From Cyanophora paradoxa (taxonomy: Eukaryota; Glaucocystophyceae; Cyanophorales; Cyanophoraceae), in the NCBI GenBank assembly GCA_004431415.1, contig QPMI01000534.1, forward strand, positions 186,001 through 250,000: DNA of 64,000 nt. The letters are read 5' to 3'. Below are positions 43,095-52,802 of the stretch, one piece after another. Each line of letters starts with the position of its first letter. Position 1 is the first letter of the stretch. A model generated the notes under the pieces. It had not been told where the DNA came from and did no database searches. It worked only from the letters and a program-made list of their open reading frames with translations. The position numbers were made by a program, and so were the translations under genes.

Positions 43095-43684
43095 CTAAGT
43101 TCTCTTTGGCGAGTTTCGGCGGGGGAGGGGCGGGCCGCGGAGGGGTAGGGGCAGCTTGTCGAGGGCGCCGACGAGGCCGGGGGCGACGAGAGCGCCGGCG
43201 GCCTCGAGGGTGGCCAGCGGAGGCCCACCGCGCGGCGGACAGGAGGCCCGTGCCGGCGCAGGCGACCGCGGCGCCGGCACAGACGGCCGCGTAAGGGGCC
43301 GGCGTAATGGGCCGACGGATGCGAGGGCAACGTCCGAGGCGCGGGAGGGGCGGGAGGGGCGCCAGGCGCGCCGGCCCCGCAGCCGCCGAGGCGGGAGAGG
43401 TGGCAGAGCGCGGCGGCGGCGGGCGCGAAGCGCTTGCGGCCGCCGATCGTGCCCGCCGCGTCCGTCAGGCGGTACCAGAGCGCCTTGGCGAAGATTTCGG
43501 GCGCCGCCGCCGACGCGAGCGCGGCGAGGCAGAGGAGCCACGGCGCGCCGGCGAGCTGCCGCGCTTCCATACGCTTCGCCGTTGGCTCTCGAGCGTCCTC
43601 GCCGCCGCCGGGCGCCGCCGCGTCGCTGCAGGCCGAGCGATCGGCGGGCCGCTCGCTGCCGGCCCCTCGATCGCTCGGCGCCAT
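43095..43684 (-). CDS. Small membrane protein of unknown function
   Basis: ATG 43684 opens MAPSDRGAGSERPADRSAC, a hydrophilic lead, then APWLLCLAALASAAAPEIFA and ALWYRLTDAAGTIGGRKRFA, a hydrophobic segment followed by a soluble loop. After an intron, APYAAVCAGAAVACAGTGLL (about 43290) and LEAAGALVAPGLVGALDKL (about 43205-43150) are two more hydrophobic stretches; the last stop is near 43095 or at 42965 depending on frame. Three TM helices are inferred. No family recognised; exon borders are approximate. Confidence 0.45.
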
Positions 43685-43793
43685 GTGTTGCTCAGAGCGG
43701 ACGCCGATCTCCCGTCCGATTCGACGCGCCGAAGCTTTGGGGGCTGCACGCAAAGGCTGGCTCGCTGACTTGTGTAATCAAGTCGCTCAGCTC

Positions 43794-44034
43794 TCAGCTC
43801 TCGCTCAGCTTTGAGGGCGGGCTGGCGGCTGGCGCCGGCTGCCTTCGCACGATGGCGCCGGCGGTGTGGACGGCGACGGCTCCAACGACGAACTCTTCCA
43901 GACTGAGCCTCTGCGAGCCGTTAGACGGCGCGGACGCGAGGCGGCATGCAGGTAGGACGAGAAAACTCCGCGGGGCGCACGTCGTCCGAGGCCAGCATGC
44001 TCTTGATCCCCGCAACCGAAAGCTTTTCGGACAT
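43794..44034 (-). CDS. Very small two-exon protein of about 53 residues
   Basis: Exon 1 (from ATG 44034) encodes MSEKLSVAGIKSMLASDD and stops at a GTGCGCC donor in phase 0. Exon 2, after ctcgcag, continues in phase 0 as RLSLEEFVVGAVAVHTAGAI and ends at PPSKLSES with TGA at 43794. The donor type, phase match, and natural composition with one hydrophobic segment support a real short gene. It could be a single-pass organellar subunit; that is inference. Confidence 0.45.
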
Positions 44035-44378
44035 GGCTGGAAGTCGCTGGGGGTGCTGGACGGCGCTGAACTGAGCTGGGCGCCGTGGGCGGCTGACGCG
44101 GGGCCCGCCGGGGCCGGGTACAGATTCGGAAAAAGCGCCACAGCCCTAGCGAGCCGCCCCGGGCCTTGTTGCCGCCCACTATAGCTGCAGCAGCCTCAGG
44201 CACACCATCTGGTGGACGCCGGCACACCGTCTGGTGGACGCCGAGCGACCGCCCGCGATTTGGCCTGCCGCAGCTAGCCTTGGCCAGCGCAGCAAGCGCA
44301 CCGGACCATCATTGATGGGACTTTGTCCTCTCGCGGGGCAGCGGTAGCGCCGCGCGGGCCGCCGCGCCCGTTCTTGCG
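44035..44378. promoter_or_regulatory. Divergent intergenic region upstream of the receptor gene
   Basis: About 340 bases between divergent start codons. It contains a short direct repeat of catctggtggacgccg and ccgtctggtggacgccg (about 44206-44243). No exon or named promoter element is seen. Confidence 0.4.
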
Positions 44379-47300
44379 ATGAGGGAGCACGGATCCGCGG
44401 CCGGGCTTCTCAGGCGCCCCATAGCCGGATGCGGCGCCGATCACACGCCCCGTACGCCCCGGGGAGGACGTGCCCGGTCGGGACCCGGAGCGCCGCGGCC
44501 GGCTGAGGCGCTCGGAGGCCCCGGCGGGGCGGCGGCCCTGCTGAGCGCCCTGGCGCTGCTCCTGGCCGCAGCCGCCGCCCTCGCGTACGATCCAAAGCCC
44601 TCCACATCAAAGGGACCCCAGGCGAGCCCGCCCGCCCGACCGCGGCGCCACGCCCGCCCGCCCATCATGACGACCTCCGGATCCGCAGACGGTCACGCTG
44701 GGCGCCCTCGTCCCCGCAAGCGATCTGGACTGGGGCCAGCGCCTCGCAGCGACGTTTCTCTACGCCGTGGACCGCGTGGTGCACCGGAGCAGCGCGCCCC
44801 GCCCCGCCCCGCCCCGCCCGCGCTCACTCCCGCCCGCGCGCGCCGCAGAACAACAGGACGGACCTGCTCCCCACCATCCGGATCGTGCCACGCGTCTTCG
44901 ACACGGGCCCGCGCCCTTCAAACTACTCAGTACTAGTCTTCCCTGCACTCAAGCGCGCGCAGGCATGGACAACGCGCAGGGCATGGGGGCGGCGCTCGAT
45001 CTGGTCGAGGAGCACGCGATCGCCGCCGTCGGGCCCGCGACTTCGCGGGTCGCCCTGCCCGCCGCGACGCTCCTCCGTACCTTTCAGACGGTTCCGCGAT
45101 GCTCTCTACCCCCCTGGAAGAGGCCCTGACCCCCCCCCCCCCCCCCTAGCCCCAGGTCTCCATGTCCGCGACGGACCCAGAGCTCACCAAGTGCCCCTAC
45201 CCCCTACGCTCAGATCCGATCTGATCTGATCGATCTGATCCGATCGCAGCAAGCCTGCGTACGACTTCTTCACCCGCGTGGCGCCCTCGGACACGCTGCA
45301 GGCGAGCGAGATCTAGAGTGGGGGCGTGGGGTGTGGCCGAGGGGCGCTAGACGACTCGCGGAGCCCCTCGGGCCTCTGACGTCCTATGTCTTTGATGCAC
45401 CCCCTCTGACACGCTGAAACGTCCGAAACGTCCAACGCCTGATGTCTTTCGCCGCAGGCGTCGGCGCTGGCGAGCCTGCTCGTCGCCCTCGGCTTCCGCT
45501 CCTGCGGGGTCCTCTCGGGTCCGCGATGCCCGCCTTGACGACCCGGCTCGAGCTCCCGGTCCGACGCGACGGCAGCGGACGAGGCCTACGGGCAGAACCT
45601 GGCGCGGGGCTTCGCCGCCGCCGCGCGCGCCGCCGGCATCCGCGTCCTCCTCTGGCAGGTCGCCCTTTTGATCATGAGCTCCTCCCTCTTATTATTAACG
45701 TCAACGACTCCCTTATTATTAACGTCAAAAACGGCAGTCCTTCAGACCGGAGGAGTCCGACGTCGCGCCGCAGCTCCTGAACTTGAAGGCCGCGGGCGCG
45801 CGCCTCATCGTGCTCTTCCAGCCGGAGAGGCACGAGCCGATCTTCCTCAGCGCCGAGCGCGCCGGGATGATCGGTGCCCTTGTCTTTCTTCTTGTTCTTC
45901 GCTCTGAGCAGTCTAAAGCTTTCTGATTGACGCTGGCCATTGCCAGGCCCTGAATGGATGTACGTCGGCGGCGACTCCTTCACGACGGGTCCGTCCCACT
46001 CCCCCTCGCCCTCCGCAGACGGCTCTCTGAGGGCTCCGATCCGGCAGGCTTCCCGCTGGACGCGGTGGCAAACCTCACGCAGGGGTCCCTCGGCCTCCAA
46101 CCCGACGCCCAGGCACGTACCCCCCCCACTTCCGTACCCTTTTCTGCTCTCCAAGGGGGGGGGGGGGGGGGGGGAGCTTTCTGCTTCTACTTCGCCCCCC
46201 CCCCCGCTCCCTCCCCCTCCCTACCCCCCCCACTCGCCCCTTTCTGCTTCTCCCCCCCCCCCCCGGAGACTGAGGCCGGGGTACAGATGGAGCAGGCGCC
46301 CGCGCAGGAGTACATCCGGGCGTGGTCCCGCCAGGCGCGCCGCTGTACCCCCCTCCCGCTCAGATCTGATCTGATCTGATCTGATCGCAGGACCCGGCCG
46401 TGTACTACACCGCCGGGGGCACCCAAGAGGTCGTTCCGAACAGAGCCTTAGGAAAGGAAAGCCGCTTCGAATTCTGACGCGGACGCCGCCTCAGATCGAC
46501 ACGTACATGCTCTTCACAGCCGACGCCGTCCTCTGTGCTTGCTTGCTCTTCCCCGCAGAGGATCGGATCGGACCTGAATTTCGCCGCAGGCATCGCGACG
46601 GCGCTGGACTCGCTGGTCCGGGCCGGGGTACAGCTGAACTCGAGCTTCGGCCCGGCGGGCGTGCACGCGCGGAACCCGTACGGCGCCGCGCTTCGGGACG
46701 CGATCACGGGGCAGCACATCAGCGGCGTCACGGGCCCAATCAAAATGGACGCCTCCGGCGACCGCGTCACGTGCGCTCGTCCACCTCCTCCTAGCCGGTC
46801 CCCGGTTCGAATCCTCGCAGGACCTTCACGGTGGTCAACTACGTCGGTACCCGGTGGCGGCAGGTCGGCCGCTTCGATTTCGACACGGGCTTCTCGCCGC
46901 TCCCGGGTACATCCATCGTCTGGCCGGGGCCCGAGCGGCCGTACGACGGTACCCCCTTTAATTTCGCTCTCCCCCTTCCGATCATGCCTTATGCTTTTCC
47001 AGGCTCCTGCTCGGAGGGTACGGCCCCGGATTCGAGCGGAGCCTGCGTCGCATGCCCCGCCGGGAGGTGCGGCCGCGTACCCCCTCTCCTCTCCTTTCCC
47101 TTACCCCTCCGCAGCTACGCCCAGCAGAACTTCATCGACTGCAAGCGTGCGCGTACCCCCGCCCCGCTGTACCCCCCGCCCAATTTTTCGCCGCAGCCTG
47201 CCCCCCCAGCTCCTACGCCGCCGCCGCCGGCTCCGACCGCTGCCTTCCATGTACGCCCCTTTCTTCGTGTACCCCTACCGAAGCCCTAACGGACCGCAGG

Positions 47301-50300
47301 CGCCCCCGGGACCTTCGCCCCGGCCTGGGGCAGCGCGGTCTGCCGCCCCTGCGACGCCGGCACGTTCGCCGCGCTCGCGAACGCCACCTCGTGTCTGCCG
47401 TGCCCGCTCGGTGCGCTTTTCGACTGCAGGTGATTTGATGGGCGTCTGACGGAAGCAGGCCGCTGGGAGAACCGCTTCGGATCGGTCCTCTGCTCACCGG
47501 CGGGTGCGCATGCGGCGAGCAATGCTTGTTCCTCTGAGATCGGCTGACTCGACGCCAGACGTCAACGAGTTCGTCCCGGCGCTGTTCTCCACGTGCGCAT
47601 GCGGGCGCCGGCCGTCGCATTCTGCTCTGGAAAACGAGAGCTGATCACGAGCCCCGCGCAGGAAGCCGACGGAGTGCCCCGCGCACGCGCTGACCAACAA
47701 GCTCGCCTCCACCAACATCAGCGACTGCGTCTGCACGCCCGGTGCGCCCGGCCCGCTGCAATGGAGAAAGGCGTGGTCTATAGCTACCTGACTGCATGGC
47801 AGGATTCTACAGCGTCAAAACGATGGACGGCGCGCGGTACCGGCAGTGCTACCCATGCCCCGCGAACGGCGGCCGGTGCGGGGGCGGCCCGGCGTACGCG
47901 GTGGCCGAGGGGTACTGGCGCATACCCTGGGACTACCACACCGTGCGGCCCTAAGACTAGAAACCGGCGCTCCGGATCCGAGCCCTCCCTCAGGTGGTGG
48001 AATGCGGGAACAACGGCTGCGCGGGCGGCCCGGACTCAGAGGCCGGCATCCCCCCCCCCCCCCCCCCCCCCCCCCCCTTCGCGTCCTCCCCCTCCTAAGT
48101 CTCCGCAGTGCCGGGAAGGCTACCTCGGCAACTGGTGCACGACCTGCGACGTCGGCTACGGCATCCGCACGGCGCAGGTCGGCTCGCGCCCCCCGCGAGC
48201 CCCGCGCCCCTAGTCCTCCCCTGAAGCGGAACGCCCGACAGGACTGCAAGCTCTGCTCCTCGATGGCCGCGAGCCTCACGGGCGTCGTCTGTGGAGTCGG
48301 CTCCCTGGGTGCTATATTTAGACCTAGATCTGTACCCCCCATTTCATCCGTTCGCCTTCTCTGATCATGATCTTGCGTGCCAGTCATTGCCGCCGGCATC
48401 ATATCGTACTTCTCCATCAAGAGCGCCTTCGGGCACGCCGGGACGGCGACGATCGTGACCCGAGTCATCGTCGACCATATGGCCCTAAACTCCTACGTCC
48501 AGAGTGCTTGATTTCCCTCCGCCAAAGCCCTAGCCCTAGCCCTAGGCCTTTTGGGGGTTTCTTGTCGAAAGGGCGCGCGCAGGCATCCCGATGCGGTGGC
48601 CCGAGATCGTCCACAAGCTCCTCGCCTTCAACACGCTCTTCAACGTGACCGGCTTTGCGTCAAGGCTTCTTTTTGGCTGTTTTCAAGCGCGCCGCAGAAT
48701 CCCATCGAGACATTCGTCACCATCGACTGCGTTATGGCGGGCGCGCAGTACCGCAGGGTCCGAAGCCTCATCTTCCTCATATAATTAAGCTTGGAGCCGT
48801 TTCTTATATATAAAATTGCAGGAGCGCGTGTACTTCTGGAAGGCGACGGGCTACCTGGGGCTCATCCTCTGCTGCTTCATCCTGCCCGTCCTCGCGCTCT
48901 CCGTCGTGGCGTGGAGCCAGGTGTACCGCGCGCAGAAGCGCAAGTTCGCCCTGCGCCGCGAGAGGTGCGTGCCCTCCCATGCAAATTCGGGATCGAATTC
49001 GCTGATGGGCGGGAGTCTGCAGCCGCAGCGCGCAGCTGGCGGCGCCGGTGCACCCGCACCCGCAGGCCGTTCACCCCCTCAACCTCGCGGCCGTCGCGGC
49101 CGCAGCGAAGGCCAAGGCCCGCGCCGAGGCGGCGGCCGCGGCGAGCGACAAGGAGGCCAGCCCCGCAAACGGCGACGGCCCGACGCACCGGGCGGGCCAC
49201 AGGACCTTCCGAGAGGCTGGAGCGCTTGCCCTCACGGCCCGCAAAGTGTCGCACTTCATCTGGCCCGAGAGCGGGTCGTGCGCACACTCCAAACCTCGAT
49301 CGCTCATTCAGCGCGACCGACGTCGACGCGCTTGTACGTGCAGGTTGGGCCCGGCCGTCCTGCAAGACCCAGCCAAACCCCCCTTCCACGCCACCTGGTC
49401 CGCCGCCCGCTGCTTTCACTCTCTCGTGCCCGAAGCTCTAGCTTTCTTACATTCGTGCAGGAGCGACTACTATGTCGTGTGTTTCTCTCTATCTCTTATC
49501 CTCGTTTCTCGTGGAGGCGCGCCGAACTCCTGCGCCCTCAGGTTATTGCGATGGCGAGCCTCTTCCTCGTGCAGCCCTCCGTCGCCGAGCGGGTGCGCCC
49601 CGCCCCGTTGTTCTCCTGGATCGGAGCAACCGTCGCTCGATTATTCTCTTCCATTGTTCCCTTCAATCAGAGCAGCCGCTGAGCCGCTGACATGCACGAC
49701 AGTCGCTCGACCTCTTCCGCTGCAAGTCGCTGGGCGGCGGCGGCCCCGGCGACGTCGCCCCGCGCTCCTTCGTCCGCGGCTCGATGAACATCGACTGCTA
49801 CTCTCCCGAACACGTCCAGTGGCTGGTGGGCGTCAGCTTGCCGGGTTCGATCAAGTTCTCGTTCGAGTTCCATTCTGTCGCTTACGAGGGCGAATTCGAA
49901 GGCACCCTCCTCATTGTCGTGCTGGTGCCCGCTTTGTGGATCCGAATCCTGTGGCGCGGGCGCGGCGAGGGGCGCGAGGAGCCCCAGTACGTGCTCCGGT
50001 CGGTCGACGTCCCCGGCCCGACCCTTCGGTGCGGCCGGCTCTAACGGCGCCCCATGGCCAGGTACTCGTGGCTCTACGACGGGTACCGCGACGGCGTCTA
50101 CTGGTGGGAGATCGTCCAAGTGTACCGCAAGGTGCGGCGCTCGTGACGCGCGCTTCCGCGCCCCGAACGAACCTGATCGAGAGCGTCTCCCGTGGCCAGC
50201 TCTTCCTCGTGACGATCAACGTGTTCATGGCTGAGCAGCCACAGGCCCTAGGCCTCATCTCCCTCGCCTTCTTCATCCTCAGTGCGCGAAATTTAAACCC

Positions 50301-51913
50301 GCTCGAAATCCTGCGGGCGAAACAGCTGACCACGAGCGAACCGCCGCCAGACGCCTGCGTCGACCTCTTCGTCCTACCGTTCAAAGACCGCCTCATAAAC
50401 GCTCTAAACTTCTTCTCCCTCGGTCCGCTGCTCGTGACGTTTGCCTTGGTTGGAAGCTGAACTAATCTTTCGCCGCTCAGGCGTCAACCTCTTCACCGGT
50501 CCGCCCCGCCCCCGTCGATCCCGCCCCTCCTCCTAACGCGCCGTCCCCAGTCTACTGTGGCCTAGGCTTCATCTCCAACACGATGAACAACGAGGCCGTG
50601 CGCCCTTCGCAATTAAATCCTCCCTCCAGACTGTCGTCCTAAAATTACAATAACATCCTTTGCAATTACATCCATTTTCCTAATTGTAACTGTCGTCTTA
50701 CATCCCCGCCCGATTCTCCCTTTACAAGTACATCGCCCCTCCTAACTGTCTCACTCGACATCCTCGCCCGACTGGCCCCAAACTGTCGTCTTACGAAAAC
50801 AATAACATCCTTTGCAATCCACAATCCCAACTACAATTACATCTCCCCTCCGAACCGTCGTCTTACATCTTCGGAAGATGCTCGCGACGACGGTCGCCGT
50901 CTCGGTGGCCAACGTCTCTTTCTTCGTCTTCGCGGGCGTCGTCCTCTTCCGCGCCGTCTTCCTTCTCGTCTTCAAGACCCTCGTCCCCAAGGTGCGCACG
51001 GGGCCCTGCACGATTGCGATTGCGCGCGGTTCGACGGACAGGGTCCAATTGCAACGGGAGCAGATCCCGTTCCTTCGCAAGCGGCTGCGGAAGCAGAGCG
51101 TCTACAAGCTGCTGCGGTACACGAGCCAGGCGCAGGGCCACATCAGCTCGGTCCTATCGCAGGTCCAGCACTCCAATAGGGTGCGCCCCTTCACACAGCA
51201 CAACCTAGATTCCTCGGCTCAGTAGAACTCTCCTCAACCGAGCGCAGTCGGGGGCGGACGCGGGTCGGGCGCCGCCGGAGAAGCCGGCCGACGGCGATGC
51301 GGCGCCGCGGCGGGGCGGCCTGGCGAAGAAGACAGCCTCGAAGGGGTCGAGAGCGCGGGTCGCCCTGCCCGGCGACGAAGGCTACGAGGAGGCCGGCCCC
51401 TCGTGGAGCGTGGACGTGCCTGCGCCGGATCCGGCGAGCGGGCCGGCCCCCGCCGGCGCCGCGAACCGCGTCGGGAGCTGGACGTCGACGGAGGCCGGGG
51501 AGGGCGACGTGTACGGGTCGTCGAGCTCGGCCGGCAGCGCGATCGTCCGCGCGCTCGCCCCCTCGGACCCGGAGGCCGTCACGTCGATCTGGGCCGCCCC
51601 CCTCGCGACGACGGAGGCGCAAGCCCTCAACCACGAACCAGTCGGCGCTGTGGAGCCCGAAGCCGAAGCCGAAGCCGAAGCCGAAGCCGTCGTCTCGGAG
51701 GCGCCGGACGCGAAGCCGGCGCCGACGGCCCGATCGGACGCTGGCGAGTGGGCGCCCGACCTCGCGACGCGCGTCTTCGCCCTCCACGAGAGCCTTCCCC
51801 TCGAGGCGGCGCCGGATCCGGAGGCCCCGCCTGCGCCTGCGCCTGCGCCGCCTCCGTTGGCCCCCGCGCATCGGCATTCTCTGGATGCAGTCATTCCGAG
51901 GGAGGACGCCTAG
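44379..51913 (+). CDS. Receptor with class I periplasmic-binding (ANF) domain, Cys-rich GCC2/GCC3-like repeats and multi-TM region
   Basis: About thirty short exons. ATG 44379 opens a signal sequence (LLSALALLLAAAAALAYDP). The ligand-binding domain follows: TLGALVPASDLDWGQRLAA, LLPTIRIVPRVFDTG, AQGMGAALDLVEEHAIAAVG plus PATS (about 44965-45050), KPAYDFFTRVAPSD, AYGQNLARGFAAAARAAGIR, LKAAGARLIVLFQPERHEP, GPEWMYVGGDSFTT, TYMLFTADAVL, ALRDAITGQHISGVTGPIKM and FTVVNYVGTRWRQVGRFD (about 46830), all typical of ANF receptor domains. Cys-rich repeats come next: CSEGTAPDSSGACVACPAG, CRPCDAGTFAALANATSCL, CAHALT-type and ANGGRCGGGPAYAVAEGYWR, GYLGNWCTTCDVGYG. The membrane part has YFWKATGYLGLILCCFILPV, GSMNIDCYSPEHVQWLVG, YSWLYDGYRDGVYWWEIVQV, FLVTINVFMAEQPQALGLIS and SVANVSFFVFAGVVLFRAVF. 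An acidic, (EA)n-containing cytosolic tail ends AVIPREDA at 51913. This resembles class C GPCR ectodomains joined to the TM body of protist GCC2/GCC3 proteins. Ligand unknown. Confidence 0.87.
46155..46264 (+). repeat. Opposed G-run and C-runs within one intron
   Basis: Twenty G (46155-46174) are followed by C-runs of 11 (46195-46205) and 13 (46252-46264) in one intron of the receptor gene, so the pre-mRNA could fold into a strong hairpin. G-runs on the sense strand are otherwise rare in introns of this window. Confidence 0.7.
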
Positions 51914-52802
51914 TGCATGTTATAATCAGTCCTCTTTATTATTGCAAGGGTTGCTTGCTTCCCATCCCTTAGTATTGCTTCCCGCCGAGTTGTGCGAATT
52001 ATTGATGGGCCACCTGGCAACAAGACTTTTCTTTCATGTAACGGGCGAAAATTAATGTCGCGCACTTTCGCTGCTGCAGCTGGGTCGCCGGAAAATGCGC
52101 CCGCGCGCGCGCTCGAGAGGACTTTTCTGAAGATTCTAAGAGTCCTGCATACGAAAGCGAAATCCTGGCGCTCGCGTCTGGGATGCCCGCGTCTGCAGCT
52201 GCAGCCCGCTGAAGCAGAGGAACGGCGTATGCGTAGAAACTTGGCGACGCTGCTTTGGGCAGTTGCAGCAGATCTAGAAGGCTAGGATCTCCAGGCCGTC
52301 GACTGAATTTTGTGATTTCGCGCTCCTGCAGCTGCAGCTGGCTGGCCGGGCTGTGATCTCGAACAAATTCTCTCAAGTTGCTCAGGGACCTTCATGGTTC
52401 AATCATTGAAATGGTTAGATATTTTCGGTCTGTACCGTAGTACCTAGATCTAGATCTAGAGATGACCTTGCACATCCAAAGCTGTACTCTGTGGCCCGTG
52501 ATATATATTTTTGAAGATCTGATATGATCATGGAACTGATCATGAGAAGCGATTGGAACTCGTATGCAATATTAATTGCGAGGGGCCCGGAGGGGCCGGA
52601 CCTTCGAGAATATATAACGGCTGGTGGCGTATACGCCACTCAAGACTAAATATAAAACGTCCAGTTTCAACGGGGGCCCCGCAGCTGAGGCACGCGCGCG
52701 CCACCCTCGCGATCGCCCGTCCAGGCGACCCTGCGCACGCACACAGGCACGCGAAAAGCGTTAGCAATGCTCCGTTCGGATTCGTCAAATCGTGGGCGGA
52801 AA
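51914..52802. other. Intergenic region between convergent genes
   Basis: 3' flanks of the receptor gene (plus) and the Ser-Pro-rich surface protein (minus). It is AT-richer, with ctagatctagatctag (about 52444) and ctgcagctgcagct (about 52193 and 52326) palindrome runs. Some open frames exist, none supported as coding; the exact 3' end of the minus-strand gene is uncertain and could extend into it. Confidence 0.4.

Noticed and set aside
46790-46830. tRNA-like B box (ggttcgaatcc)
   Set aside because: The T-arm motif is present but there is no A box or acceptor stem at the right distance; it sits in a receptor-gene intron. Similar ttcgaatcc strings at about 9490 (antisense) and 29250 also lack the rest of a tRNA.
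48528-48547. Telomere-like ccctagccctagccctag
   Set aside because: Only three units, in an intron of the receptor gene, and not the usual CCCTAAA; most likely a short simple repeat.
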